Below are positions 28,245-37,717 of a DNA stretch of 64,000 nucleotides, in pieces; positions within the stretch are counted from its first letter, which is position 1, and the number at the start of each line of letters is the position of its first letter. The notes below the pieces were generated by a model, which was not told the origin of the DNA, did not search any database, and was given only the letters and a program-made list of their open reading frames with translations. Made by a program: the position numbers and the translations under genes. This DNA comes from CAVVUC01 sp963751395. GTDB taxonomy: Bacteria > Verrucomicrobiota > Verrucomicrobiia > Chthoniobacterales > Chthoniobacteraceae. The DNA lies in assembly GCA_963751395.1 (NCBI GenBank), contig CAVVUC010000003.1:310001-374000 (forward strand). The letters run 5' to 3'.

Positions 28245-30608
28245 TTACTTCTTCAAATACTTGATCATCGTCGCGCCGATGGTGCCGTTGAAGGCGAACG
28301 GGGCCTGGTCGAAGTAATCGAGCGAGACGGGCGAATCGAGGTCGGTGCCGATGTCGAACGTCGCGTTGGACGTGAAGTGCAACGACATGGCGGCAGGCAC
28401 GCGGCCTTGCGCGACTTCCTTCCCGTTCACTTTCAGCGTCACGTCCATCGGTCCGCCGATCTTCGCGGCGAGCTTGGACTCGACTTCCACCTTCACCTTA
28501 CCGGTCGGCAGCTTGTCCTTGGACTTCAGCTTCGTGCGCTGGACCTCGAACAGATTAAACTCATAGCAAAGGAAGCCGTCCTTCACATAGCAGGTGACGC
28601 CGCCGGAGAAGCCAGCCAGCGCATACAGCACGCCGTTCGCGTTTGCGGGCACGTCCACGTCCATGGTCACGAGGCTATCCACCTTGCCCAGCTTGGGCGC
28701 GGCGGATTCCGGCATCCGGGTAATCGGGGCATCGAAGGTCCACTCGGTGAGGGTCGAGGCGGGGGCGTCCTCGGGATGAAACATCGCGGTGGACCACAAG
28801 CCGCCGCCGATGGGCAGGTTCTTGTTCTTCGTGGATTCGAGCAGGAAGAGCAGCTTCATCTCTTCGAGCTTCTTTGGATTCGCGGCGGCGAGGTCGTTCG
28901 CCTGACTCCAGTCTTCGTCGATGTTGTAGAGTTCCCACTTGTCCGTCAGCGGCGACCATTCCTTGACGCCCTTTGGCATCCCGCCGACCCACGGCTCGCG
29001 CGGACCCGGAGCGCTCGCAAACCAGCCGTCGTGGTAGATGCCGCGGCTGGCCATGATGTCGAAGAACTGCGTCTTGCGCGTCCCCGGTGCCTTGGCGTCG
29101 TCGAACGCATAGGCCATGCTCACGCCGGCGATCGGGTCCTGCTCGAACCCGTTCACAATTTTCGGCGGCGTGATCTTGGTCAGCTCATAGATCGTCGGCA
29201 CGATGTCGATGACATGGTGAAATTGCGGGCGTGCCGTCGTGTCCGGCTTAATGCGCTTCGGCCACGAAACCGCCATCGGCTGGCGAATGCCGCCGAAATA
29301 GGAGCCCATGAGCTTGGTGCCCTGGTAGGGCGTGCTGCCCGCCCACGCCCAGCCGGCGTGATACATGTTATCTGTCTTCGGGCCGCCGAGCGCCTCGAGC
29401 CCGCCGAGTTCCTTCAACGCCTCAAGGTGCTGCGAGATTTTGGTCGGGATTCCGTTCTGCGCGAGCTGCTCGCTGATGGTGCCATACAGTCCTTCGGACG
29501 AAGAACCGTTGTCTCCCCAGATATAGAAGATGAGCGTGTTGTCCAGTTTGCCCTGCTTCTCGATCTCGTCGATGACCCGACCGGCATTGTAGTCAGCGTG
29601 CTCGGTGAATCCGGCGAAGACTTCCATGAGGCGGCGCTGGAAAGGCTTCTCGTCATCTGGAATGGAATCCCACGAAGCCATCGAAGCGGGGCGTGGTGTA
29701 AGCTGGGCGTTCTGCGGAATCCAGCCCTTGGCCTTGGCGCTGGCGAAGGTGCGCTCGCGATACTTATCCCAGCCGTCGTCGAACTTACCCTTATACTTAT
29801 CGGCCCATTCCTTCATCACCTGATGCGGCCCGTGCGATGCGCCCGGCGCCCAATACATCAGGAACGGCTTGTCCGGGGCGTAGGCTTTCTGTTCGCGGAG
29901 CCACTTGATGGCATCCGTCGCGATGTCTTCAGTAAGGTGGTAACCCTTTGGTAGATGCTCGGTGACGGGGGTGGTGTTGCGCGTCAGCGTCGGCTCATAC
30001 TGCGAAGCTTCGCCCGCGAGGAAGCCGTAGAAATACTCGAAGCCATAACCAGTCGGCCAGTAATCGAACGGCCCCTTGCTCGTGATCTGCTCTTCGGGCG
30101 TGTTATGCCACTTGCCCCAAGCGCCGGTGTTGTAGCCGTAGTCCTTGAGCACTTCCGCGACCGTCGCCGACGTCTTCGGGATCACCCCGCTGAAGCCGTC
30201 GAAGTCATTCGCAATCGCGGCGATCTGGCCATTGCCCACAAACGTGTGATTGCGCCCCGTGAGCAGCGACGCCCGCGTGGGTGAACACATGGCCGTGGAG
30301 TGAAAGCGATTAAAGGAGACGCCCATCTTCGCCACGCGATCGAGCGTCGGCGTGTGGACCTCACCGCCGTAGGTCGAAGGCGTGGCCGGTCCGACATCGT
30401 CCATTAGAATGATGAGGATGTTCGGCGCGCCAGCCGCCAAACGCTTCGGCTCGACGCGTTTCTTGTAAGTGGAATCCTGGATTGTCAGTCCGGCGACTGA
30501 GCCGGACGGTGCGGGCGGGAAGGGCAGGATTTCCTGCGCAATGCCCGCTGGTGCTAAGAAGCCGCCCAGCGCGAGGCCGAGGGCGGGTAGGAAGGTGCAT
30601 GTTTTCAT
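28245..30608 (-). CDS. Exported arylsulfatase, CSPTR type
   Basis: 787 residues with an N-terminal export signal, ILIILMDDVGPATPSTYGG (metal-binding Asp pair near 70), CSPTR with Cys108 and GRNHTFVGNG. FYIWGDNGSSSEGLYGT supplies the later Asp-Asn ligands. The C-terminal beta domain ends SPVSLDYFDQAPFAFNGTIG, the sequence that the fossil at 7667-7810 copies. Large sulfatase of the same group as 22279-24627; substrate unknown. It alternates with the smaller CTAGR-type genes in the same direction (spacing 70 and 90 bases), so a common transcript is likely. Confidence 0.93.
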   Translation of the reverse strand: MKTCTFLPALGLALGGFLAPAGIAQEILPFPPAPSGSVAGLTIQDSTYKKRVEPKRLAAGAPNILIILMDDVGPATPSTYGGEVHTPTLDRVAKMGVSFNRFHSTAMCSPTRASLLTGRNHTFVGNGQIAAIANDFDGFSGVIPKTSATVAEVLKDYGYNTGAWGKWHNTPEEQITSKGPFDYWPTGYGFEYFYGFLAGEASQYEPTLTRNTTPVTEHLPKGYHLTEDIATDAIKWLREQKAYAPDKPFLMYWAPGASHGPHQVMKEWADKYKGKFDDGWDKYRERTFASAKAKGWIPQNAQLTPRPASMASWDSIPDDEKPFQRRLMEVFAGFTEHADYNAGRVIDEIEKQGKLDNTLIFYIWGDNGSSSEGLYGTISEQLAQNGIPTKISQHLEALKELGGLEALGGPKTDNMYHAGWAWAGSTPYQGTKLMGSYFGGIRQPMAVSWPKRIKPDTTARPQFHHVIDIVPTIYELTKITPPKIVNGFEQDPIAGVSMAYAFDDAKAPGTRKTQFFDIMASRGIYHDGWFASAPGPREPWVGGMPKGVKEWSPLTDKWELYNIDEDWSQANDLAAANPKKLEEMKLLFLLESTKNKNLPIGGGLWSTAMFHPEDAPASTLTEWTFDAPITRMPESAAPKLGKVDSLVTMDVDVPANANGVLYALAGFSGGVTCYVKDGFLCYEFNLFEVQRTKLKSKDKLPTGKVKVEVESKLAAKIGGPMDVTLKVNGKEVAQGRVPAAMSLHFTSNATFDIGTDLDSPVSLDYFDQAPFAFNGTIGATMIKYLKK

Positions 30609-30698
30609 GATTCTGATTGTTGAACAGCTAGCAGCAGAGCAAACGGAGTTCAGGATTTCCTGATTCGGGTTCTCTCCGTTTGCTCGGGTTGATCTCCA

Positions 30699-32234
30699 CT
30701 ATTTGCCCGGCGCACCGGGTTTCGTGAGGGCTTCCATCGCCTGATCGATGGTGAAGCTGGCGGGCTTCTGGCGCGGCGGGAAGTCTTTGAATGTCATAAG
30801 GGTCTTGCCGACGATGTTTTGCACAGGGATGGCAATGTAGGAACGGCGATACCACCAATCATTGTAACCCATGCCTTCCTGGCCGCGCTCGAAGGGATCG
30901 ACTTCGAGATCAAAAAAGATCGGCGCGCGAAGTGTGCGGAAGGGGTTACGCCAAACGTCGATGCCGGTGGCGTCCTGGACCATGAAATGAATCTTCATGC
31001 GCTGATAGCGAAGGGCGAGCAGGTCGCCATCGTCGCTGAAGTAGAAGAACTCGTCCCGCGCACTTTTGTCCGACTTTCCTGACAGGTAGTCCATCTGGTT
31101 GTAGCCATCGAGATGCACCTTGAAGGTCTTGTCGCCGGCCTGATGGCCTTTGAGCAGTTTCTCTTTGATGTTAGGGTCGCCGGCGGCGGCGAGGAGGGTG
31201 GGCATCCAGTCCTCACCCGCGATGATACCGGGGAATTTGGAGCCGGGTTTCACGACACCGGGCCAGCGGATCATGGCCGGGACGCGCCAGCCGCCTTCCC
31301 AATTCGTGTTCTTCTCGCCACGGAAGGGAGTGGTGCCGGAGTCCGGATAGAGGCAGACCATCGGGCCGTTGTCGGTGGTGTAAACGACGATGGTGTTTTC
31401 GGTCAGGCCGAGTGAGTCCACATAGTTCAGCAGATTTCCGACGAGCGCGTCATGCTCCACCATGCCATCGGCATAGAAGCCAAGGCCGGTCTTGCCGAGA
31501 TGGTCTTTTTTCACATGCGTGAAATTGTGCATGCGCGTGGTGTTGAACCAGCAGAAGAACGGCCTGTCCGCCTTTTTGGCACGGCTGAGGAAATCCTTGG
31601 TTACTCCGAGAACTTCTTCATCAATCGTTTCCATGCGCTCCATGGTGAGCGGGCCGGTGTCCTCGATCTTGCCGCCTGCGAAAGACTTGATCACTCCTCG
31701 CGGGCCGAACTTCTTCTTGAACTCCGGGTTCTTGGGGTAATCGGAGTTTTCCGGTTCTTCCTCGGCGTTGAGGTGATAGAGATTCCCGAAGAATTCGTCG
31801 AAACCGTGATTGGTTGGCAGGAATTCGTCCTTGTCGCCCAAGTGGTTCTTACCGAACTGGCCGGTCATGTAACCGAGCGGTTTGAGCAATTCCGCGATGG
31901 TCGCGTCCTGCGGTTGAAGTCCGAGATCGGCGCCGGGCAGGCCGACTTTCGAGAGGCCGGTGCGGAAAGGTAATTGGCCGGTGATGAAGGCGGAGCGGCC
32001 AGCGGTGCAGCTCTGCTGGGCGTAGTAGGTCATCAACATGCCTCCTTCTTTCGAGAGACGGTCGATGTTAGGAGTGGAGTATCCCATCATGCCCTGGTGA
32101 TAGGCGCTGATGTTGAAAATGCCGATGTCGTCACCCATGATGACGAGGATATTCGGCTTCTTGTCCGCCGCGTGGGCGGACGCCAGTGCGAGCACGCCGC
32201 AGAGCGCGGCGAGTAAGGTATGTTTGATTTTCAT
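30699..32234 (-). CDS. Exported sulfatase, CTAGR type
   Basis: 511 residues. Signal peptide MKIKHTLLAALCGVLALASA, NILVIMGDDIGIFNISAYHQ and CTAGR with Cys76, a C-x-A-x-R formylglycine site accepted by sulfatase maturases in place of C-x-P-x-R. TTDNGPMVCLYPDSGTTPFR and the end SYIAIPVQNIVGKTLMTFKD match the paralogue at 26620-28174. Length fits a single-domain sulfatase. Its leader is C/A-rich with CAACCAACC and no Shine-Dalgarno. First sulfatase gene after the SphA-like gene. Confidence 0.93.
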   Translation of the reverse strand: MKIKHTLLAALCGVLALASAHAADKKPNILVIMGDDIGIFNISAYHQGMMGYSTPNIDRLSKEGGMLMTYYAQQSCTAGRSAFITGQLPFRTGLSKVGLPGADLGLQPQDATIAELLKPLGYMTGQFGKNHLGDKDEFLPTNHGFDEFFGNLYHLNAEEEPENSDYPKNPEFKKKFGPRGVIKSFAGGKIEDTGPLTMERMETIDEEVLGVTKDFLSRAKKADRPFFCWFNTTRMHNFTHVKKDHLGKTGLGFYADGMVEHDALVGNLLNYVDSLGLTENTIVVYTTDNGPMVCLYPDSGTTPFRGEKNTNWEGGWRVPAMIRWPGVVKPGSKFPGIIAGEDWMPTLLAAAGDPNIKEKLLKGHQAGDKTFKVHLDGYNQMDYLSGKSDKSARDEFFYFSDDGDLLALRYQRMKIHFMVQDATGIDVWRNPFRTLRAPIFFDLEVDPFERGQEGMGYNDWWYRRSYIAIPVQNIVGKTLMTFKDFPPRQKPASFTIDQAMEALTKPGAPGK

Positions 32235-32273
32235 AATGTTGGTTGGTGGATGGTGATGGGTTGAAGTGACGGG

Positions 32274-33395
32274 TTACAAGGAAATGGACACATTCAGCCA
32301 GATGGCGTTACCCTTGATGCGGTTGACGGCATTCGTTTCGTGCAGCCATTTCACATCCATGGCCAGATCACGGCCCTTGATTTTGGTGATGTATTGCAGC
32401 GAAGGACCCCACGCGAAACTTTCGGCGCGAAAGCCTCCGAACGCCGCGCCGGAGCCGCTATCGTCGGCAATCTGCCGGTAGTAAAAGGCGGTGGCACCGA
32501 CAGCGAAACCGCCCGGCAGATGCTGTGAGATCAATCCCTCGATGAACCATTGGGTGCCAGTCTGGTAATCGGTGTCCTGGTTCTTCGTGTTGAAATCCAA
32601 TCCGGTCAGCAGCGAAACCTCCTGCCCATATTTCTCGTTGAGATAGGTAAGTCCGGCGACGGGTTCAAAGGTCCAGAAGTTCTTACCAAGCGGCGCGAGA
32701 TCGCTCGGCGAATAGTCACCCGTGGGGCAGTAGATATTCAGGCCGGTCATCCAGTGCCAGTAACCGTTGTGCCAGCCGATCATGCCGGGGACGACCACGA
32801 TGTCGGAAATGCCAAACGACGATGCGGACTGCCTGACGTGAACCTCTTTCCCGGCGACCTGCGCATTCAGATTCACATTCGTCTCGACCGAGAGCAGTGG
32901 CAGGGCGACAGCCACGGAGTAAGTGCCCCCGAAGAGTTTCCAAGGCGTGGTGTAAATGAAGGAAAGCGTGTCGATTCGCGCTTTGCTATCCACTGAAATG
33001 TCCATCTGCCCCCCGAGCGTGAACTGCTTGCCGAGCACCCGCTGGCCGATTCCCGATTGGAGGAACGCGCCGAGCGCCAAACCCGCAGCCGGCGGGATTT
33101 TGCCCGAGCCGGCCGCTCCACCGACCAGCGTCCCGATTCCATCGAAAACACCGCGATCTGCGAGACCGCCGATGGTTACAGGAATGGACAGGTCACGCGC
33201 GGCGGAAGCGTCGCCGTTGTAACCCCAGAAAGAGTTTTTGATCGTGAAGCCCGGTTTGTCCGGCAAGATGCCCGCGAGCGAACCCGCCGTGCCCAGAATG
33301 TGGTGCCCGCTCCCGCCTTCCTCCGCACGGACGGACAATGTCAGTGAAACGCCGAGCGTGGCCGCCAGCGCGAGGGTGAGGTGTTTGGTTCTCAT
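32274..33395 (-). CDS. SphA/MetA-pathway-like outer-membrane transport protein
   Basis: 373 residues from ATG 33395 with a signal peptide (MRTKHLTLALAATLGVSLTL). After it come alternating beta-strand-like stretches (FTIKNSFWGYNGDAS, LDFNTKNQDTDYQTGTQWF) and a terminal strand WLNVSISL ending in an apolar residue, all typical of outer-membrane barrels. The pattern GHHILGTAGSLAG... and NGYWHWMTGLNIYCPTGDYS resembles the SphA (MetA-pathway of phenol degradation) family, implicated in uptake of hydrophobic aromatic or lipid compounds. It sits between the regulators and the sulfatases and probably lets their substrates in. Confidence 0.78.
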   Translation of the reverse strand: MRTKHLTLALAATLGVSLTLSVRAEEGGSGHHILGTAGSLAGILPDKPGFTIKNSFWGYNGDASAARDLSIPVTIGGLADRGVFDGIGTLVGGAAGSGKIPPAAGLALGAFLQSGIGQRVLGKQFTLGGQMDISVDSKARIDTLSFIYTTPWKLFGGTYSVAVALPLLSVETNVNLNAQVAGKEVHVRQSASSFGISDIVVVPGMIGWHNGYWHWMTGLNIYCPTGDYSPSDLAPLGKNFWTFEPVAGLTYLNEKYGQEVSLLTGLDFNTKNQDTDYQTGTQWFIEGLISQHLPGGFAVGATAFYYRQIADDSGSGAAFGGFRAESFAWGPSLQYITKIKGRDLAMDVKWLHETNAVNRIKGNAIWLNVSISL

Positions 33396-33421
33396 GGGTG
33401 TGAGTGGGTGTTGGAGAAAAG

Positions 33422-33796
33422 TCACGCCGCCGCGCGGCGGATCGCCTCAACCACGTCGGTGCCGGAGTCGGTCTTGCGAAAGTAGCCCGTGCAGCCCGTC
33501 GCGAGCGCCTGCTCGCGAGCCTCGGGTTCATCGTGGGCCGTGATGAAAATGATCGGCGTCCGCTCGCCGGAAGCCACGAGCCGTCGCTGCAACTCGATCC
33601 CCGAGATGCCGCCGAGCTGCACGTCGAGCACCAGGCAGTCGAATGGCGGATGCGCCTGATCCTCGAGAAACGCCTCCGCCGACGGATACGCCACCGGCTT
33701 CATGCCGACCGCGCGCAGCAGCCTGCCAAGCGAGCGGCAAAGGCTTTCGTCGTCATCGACGATGGCAATTGAAAGATGTGGAGAGTCGGGCATCAC
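33422..33796 (-). CDS. Single-domain response regulator (REC only)
   Basis: 124 residues: acidic pair IVDDDES near 13-17, phosphoacceptor Asp in CLVLDVQLGG near 57, the Thr/Ser position in IIFITAHDE and the conserved Lys in YFRKTDSGTD. There is no output domain, so it may act by protein contact or as a phosphate sink for the kinase at 34453-36315, two genes upstream. It lies 42 bases after the FixJ-like regulator gene and 26 bases before the SphA-like gene. Confidence 0.9.
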   Translation of the reverse strand: MMPDSPHLSIAIVDDDESLCRSLGRLLRAVGMKPVAYPSAEAFLEDQAHPPFDCLVLDVQLGGISGIELQRRLVASGERTPIIFITAHDEPEAREQALATGCTGYFRKTDSGTDVVEAIRRAAA

Positions 33797-33838
33797 GCGA
33801 GGAAAGGCCGCACGCTAGCGGCCCGCCCCTCCGCGTGA

Positions 33839-34456
33839 CTACTGCCCTTTAGGGAAGGTGCCGGCTTCCTGCGCCAGCCGTGCGAGTTCCGCGACGGATT
33901 GCACACCGAGCTTCGTCGTGATGCTGGTGCGATGCAGCTTCACCGTGCGCTCGCAGATGCCGAGTTCGTCGGCAATCTGTTTATTCAAGGCGCCGCGCAG
34001 GACGTGAGTGAGGACTTCGTGCTCGCGTTCGCTGAGCTGATCGAAGAGCGCCTGCACCTCGCGCTTTTTCGATCGCTCCGCGCGCTCCCGCTCATCGCGC
34101 TCGATGGCGCGGCGCACAGCGGCGAGCAGCATCTCCTTCGGCGCGCGCTTTTCCAAAAAATCCTCCGCGCCGTCGCGCATCGCCCGCACCGTCGATGGAA
34201 TGTCGCCGTGGCCGGTGAGAAAGATGACCGGCATCGCATTGCGCGTCCGCGCCAGCGCAGCCTGCAGATCCAGCCCGTTCATCTCGGGCATCTGCAAATC
34301 GGCGATCACGCAACCCGCCGTGTCCGCGCCGAGCTGCGCGAGGAATTCGCGAGCCGCCGGAAACGGCTGCACCACAAAACCGCTCACCCGCAGCATCCGC
34401 GTGGTCGCGGCGAGATACGAGGCGTCGTCATCGACGATGAAGACCGTCGGCTTCAC
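33839..34456 (-). CDS. FixJ/NarL-type response regulator
   Basis: 205 residues from GTG 34456 (VKPTVFIVDDDASYLA). REC domain with the phosphoacceptor Asp in CVIADLQMPEMNG near residue 54 and LEKRAP at the Lys position; C-terminal LuxR-type helix-turn-helix LSEREHEVLTHVLRGALNKQ, IADELGICERTVKLHRTSI. It should activate transcription when phosphorylated by the overlapping kinase gene. The GTG overlaps the kinase TGA by four bases (GTGA), which decides the start over the longer upstream frame that lies inside the kinase gene. Likely targets are the sulfatase genes downstream (inference). Confidence 0.9.
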   Translation of the reverse strand: MKPTVFIVDDDASYLAATTRMLRVSGFVVQPFPAAREFLAQLGADTAGCVIADLQMPEMNGLDLQAALARTRNAMPVIFLTGHGDIPSTVRAMRDGAEDFLEKRAPKEMLLAAVRRAIERDERERAERSKKREVQALFDQLSEREHEVLTHVLRGALNKQIADELGICERTVKLHRTSITTKLGVQSVAELARLAQEAGTFPKGQ

Positions 34457-36315
34457 GCTTCTCCGCCTTTCGCCATCGGCAGCGTGAAGCGAAACGTCGC
34501 TCCGCGCTCCGCGTTGTTTTCTGCCCACAGCTTCCCGCCGTGGGCATCGATGATCGTCTTTGAAATCGGCAGCCCGAGGCCCATGCCTTGCGCCTTCGTC
34601 GTGAAGAACGGCTCGAACAAATGGCCGAGCTTGTCCGCCGGGATGCCCGGCCCGTTGTCGCTCACGGCTACTTCCACCAGGCCATCGCCATCGCGCCGCG
34701 CCCGCACCGTGACTGAGCGTCCGCTGGCGGCAACTTCAGCGAGAGCGTCCATGCCGTTGATGAGGAGGTTGAGCAGCACTTGTTGAAGGTGAATGCGATC
34801 GCCGCGCACGAGCGGCAGATCGCGCGGCACATCGATCTCGATGCCGACATGGCGGTTCGCGCTGTCGGCGCGGGTGAGCAGCGCGACTTCATCCACCAGT
34901 TCGCTCAACGACACCGGGCGCTGATCGAGCTGCCGCCGCTTGAGCAGCGAGCGGAGCCGATCAATCACATCGCCTGCGCGCTGATCGTCCTTTCGGATGT
35001 CGGCGACGATGGCGCGCAGTTCGTCGAGATCCGGCGCATCGCTTTGCAGAAAAAGCTCCGCCGCCTCGGCATTGCGCAGGATCGCGCCAAGCGGCTGATT
35101 CAGTTCGTGAGCCAGCGACGACGCCAGCGTCCCGAGCATCGTCACGCGGCCCGCGTGCGTGAGTTCCTGGCGAAGCTGCACCGCCTCACGTTCCAGGCGT
35201 CGGCGCCACGCGCGCTGCGCGATCAGACCCGCGATCAGCGTCGTCTGTACGAGCAGCACCGCTGCGACGCTGATGATCAGCCCGCGATGTTCCTCCCAAA
35301 GCGTCGGTTTGCGAAACATAACCGTCGCCTCCGCCGGCACGCGGGAAAGCGGAACCTTCCAGTGCTGCAACGCGCGCCAATCCACGACCAACGGCGTCGG
35401 CGACTTCGTCTCCGGTGAACCCAGCGGCACGCGACCGCCGTTGAGCACCTTCACGGCAACGCCCGCCGCCTGCCGTCCCGTCGCTCCGAAATCGACCAGC
35501 GCACCACCCACCGCCCCGGTGTCGATCATCGTCCCCGCCAGGCCGTAGATCGGCGCGGGCGAGATCGCTGCGAGTTGCCGTGACACCTCGCGGGTTGAAA
35601 GCGCGCGGCCGTCGGCATCGCGGATCATCGAGCTGAGCAGCACGATCTCGCTCCGCGGCACCTTGCGCACTTCCTCGATCACCTCCGCCAGCGGCTTCTT
35701 CGCAAGGACCCTCACACGCAAACGATCCGCGTAAGTGTCGAGAACCTTTGTCACCTGCGCGAGGATTTCGAGATCCGAGCCCGACGCCCCACTGATGCAG
35801 ACCACCTCGCGCGCCTCGGGCTGAAGCCGCAAAGCCAGCTCGATCGTTCCCCGCACATTCAACTCCGCCGCCACACCCGTCACATCCGCCGGCAACGTCG
35901 TCGCGGCGATATCCGCCGCCGTTTGCACCGCATAGACCACCGGCACACCGGGGAAAACCTCCGCCCGATGACGGAGCAGGAAGTTAAGCGAGAGGCTCGA
36001 TACCGGCAGGATCAAATCAATCCGCCGCCCCGCATACCGCTCCTTCAGGTAGCGCGTGAGATTGGCGTCCTGCTCCGCCTCCGGGAAGCGCGCAAAATCA
36101 AAATACTCCGCGAACCAATCCACCGGCGGCGAAGTCGAAGCCGCAAAACTTTCCCGCAAACTCTGCTCCGCCGCCCGAATCGCCGGCAAATCCAACCGCT
36201 CACCATACAGGATGAGCACAGCCTTCCGCCCTCCAGTTGGCGCCACACCAGCAGCCAGTGCGCACACCTGAGCGAAAAAACTAATAACAAAAAAATACAA
36301 GCGAAATTTGGACAC
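34453..36315 (-). CDS. Sensor histidine kinase with ABC-substrate-binding-like sensor
   Basis: 620 residues. N-terminal signal/anchor helix, then a periplasmic domain (about 30-330) that reads like ABC_sub_bind proteins: KAVLILYGERLDLPAIRAAE, PGVPVVYAVQTAAD, DVTGVAAELNVRGTIELALR. Membrane helix near 345-367, then the HisKA dimerisation box LASSLAHELNQPLGAILRNA with phospho-His403, and HATPase boxes NLLINGMDA, SDNGPGIP, PFFTTKAQGMGLGLPISKTI. It likely detects a small ligand outside the membrane and phosphorylates the two regulators behind it. First gene of the co-oriented island. Confidence 0.92.
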   Translation of the reverse strand: MSKFRLYFFVISFFAQVCALAAGVAPTGGRKAVLILYGERLDLPAIRAAEQSLRESFAASTSPPVDWFAEYFDFARFPEAEQDANLTRYLKERYAGRRIDLILPVSSLSLNFLLRHRAEVFPGVPVVYAVQTAADIAATTLPADVTGVAAELNVRGTIELALRLQPEAREVVCISGASGSDLEILAQVTKVLDTYADRLRVRVLAKKPLAEVIEEVRKVPRSEIVLLSSMIRDADGRALSTREVSRQLAAISPAPIYGLAGTMIDTGAVGGALVDFGATGRQAAGVAVKVLNGGRVPLGSPETKSPTPLVVDWRALQHWKVPLSRVPAEATVMFRKPTLWEEHRGLIISVAAVLLVQTTLIAGLIAQRAWRRRLEREAVQLRQELTHAGRVTMLGTLASSLAHELNQPLGAILRNAEAAELFLQSDAPDLDELRAIVADIRKDDQRAGDVIDRLRSLLKRRQLDQRPVSLSELVDEVALLTRADSANRHVGIEIDVPRDLPLVRGDRIHLQQVLLNLLINGMDALAEVAASGRSVTVRARRDGDGLVEVAVSDNGPGIPADKLGHLFEPFFTTKAQGMGLGLPISKTIIDAHGGKLWAENNAERGATFRFTLPMAKGGEA

Positions 36316-36877
36316 CCATTCATGATCCTAAGCAGAGCAAGGCGACTGGTCAGTGAAAAAGCGGAGGTCAATTATTGTCGCTCGCTTGTGGGTAAGCCCA
36401 AGCAATCTTTTATGAGTGATCGTCCGGCACTCGGGTTGGGCGTCCCCCACTCAATTTCTATGAGGACTTCATTTTGCAGCTTCCCACTTTTTTCACTCAC
36501 AAGATCGGTTTCTCGACGGCTGTAAAACGTCTCCTACGCTCATCCGTGCGGCTTCTGGCTCGGCCTTTCACGCGGATTCATGCGTTTTGAGATTTCATCT
36601 GTGTGCAGGACTGCCTGGAAAAAGGGGGCAGTACTGGGGCAGCCGGGAGCAGTCTGAGTCGGATTGCGGCGTGGTCGCGATCGCATCTTTTTCAGCGCGG
36701 CAAAGTTGTCGGCAGCGTTTTGTCAGGGTTGCGCCAACCTTTACCAATCGTTGCGCAACGACCGGCGAAACATTGACAGCGCATCCTTGGGCATGATCGT
36801 CAGCAATCTCCGCAGTCTGCCCCGTCTCCTGAGCATCCATCAACTCGCGCGGCGCGCCGGTGTCCATCGGTCGGCGA
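36316..36877. other. Gap before the kinase gene, nothing recognised
   Basis: About 560 bases between the divergent... rather co-directed kinase start and the GT2 stop. Composition is less GC-rich near 36280-36320. It must hold the promoter of the kinase operon, but I see no convincing -35/-10 pair, repeat, RNA or coding frame. Confidence 0.4.
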
Positions 36878-37717
36878 TCACGGAGTGCCATTCTGACCTG
36901 TCGGTTTATTTTCGCGGACTGGCTGGAGATTTCCAGCTAGCCGTTTTTCTCCGCCGAAATCCATCGGCTGTCTCCGGTAATCGCCCCGGCTGAAGTATTT
37001 CTCCAGCCAGACGTAGAGGCAGATGAAGAGGTAACGGCTGCCCATTTCCTTGATCTTGAGCTTCGCCTCGCCGTGGCGGCGGTTCCGCCAGGTGATCGGG
37101 ATGACTGTCCACGAGTAGCCGCGCACGATGGCCTTGAGGGGAAGCTCGACGGTGAGGTTGAAATGCGGCGCGATCAGCGGTCGGCAGCCGTCGATGACGG
37201 TCTTGCGGTAGGCTTTGAATGCGTTGGTGGTGTCGTTGAGTTTGATGTTGAACAGAATGCTGAGGAATTGGTTGGCCAGCCTGTTGATGAGGAGCTTGAT
37301 GCGCGGGTAATCGATCACGCCGCCGCCCCTCGTAAAGCGGCTCCCGAAGACGCAGTCATAACCTTCGTTCAGCTTCTCCCAGTAGCGCACGACGTCGCGG
37401 CAGTCGTCGGATTCATCGGCCATCATGATCACAACAGCGTCCCCTTGCATGTGGTCGAGGCCGCAGATGATCGCCCGTCCGAAGCCGTGGAGGCCGGTGT
37501 TTCGAACGGGATGAAGCTCGCTGATCTTTGCGGCCTCCTCCTGAAGGATCGCCCAGGTTCGGTCGGAGCTGCCGTCATCGACGACGACGATCTCGTGCGG
37601 GACACCGCGCAGCTTGAGTTCGACGTGCAGGTGCTCGACAGTCGATGCGATGCAGCCTTCCTCGTCGCGCGCGGGAAGGACGATGCTCAGCAAGGACAGC
37701 GGTTCAGGCGCAGGCAC
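36878..37717 (-). CDS. GT2 glycosyltransferase, dolichol-phosphate-mannose-synthase-like
   Basis: 279 residues, GT-A fold. LSIVLPARDEEGCIASTVEH at the start, EIVVVDDGSSDRTWAIL (nucleotide site), IMMADESDD at the DxD position (here ADESDD) and SRFTRGGGVIDYP. WRNRRHGEAKLKIKEMGSRY and a hydrophobic stretch near the end fit the polyprenyl-phosphate glycosyltransferase group. It probably loads a sugar on a lipid carrier at the inner membrane. It overlaps the end of the epimerase gene by 14 bases, so the two are one unit. Confidence 0.88.
   Translation of the reverse strand: MPAPEPLSLLSIVLPARDEEGCIASTVEHLHVELKLRGVPHEIVVVDDGSSDRTWAILQEEAAKISELHPVRNTGLHGFGRAIICGLDHMQGDAVVIMMADESDDCRDVVRYWEKLNEGYDCVFGSRFTRGGGVIDYPRIKLLINRLANQFLSILFNIKLNDTTNAFKAYRKTVIDGCRPLIAPHFNLTVELPLKAIVRGYSWTVIPITWRNRRHGEAKLKIKEMGSRYLFICLYVWLEKYFSRGDYRRQPMDFGGEKRLAGNLQPVRENKPTGQNGTP

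Noticed and set aside
36595..36993. Small coding frames in the gap before the kinase gene
   Set aside because: Composition and lack of any domain or start context suggest chance frames.
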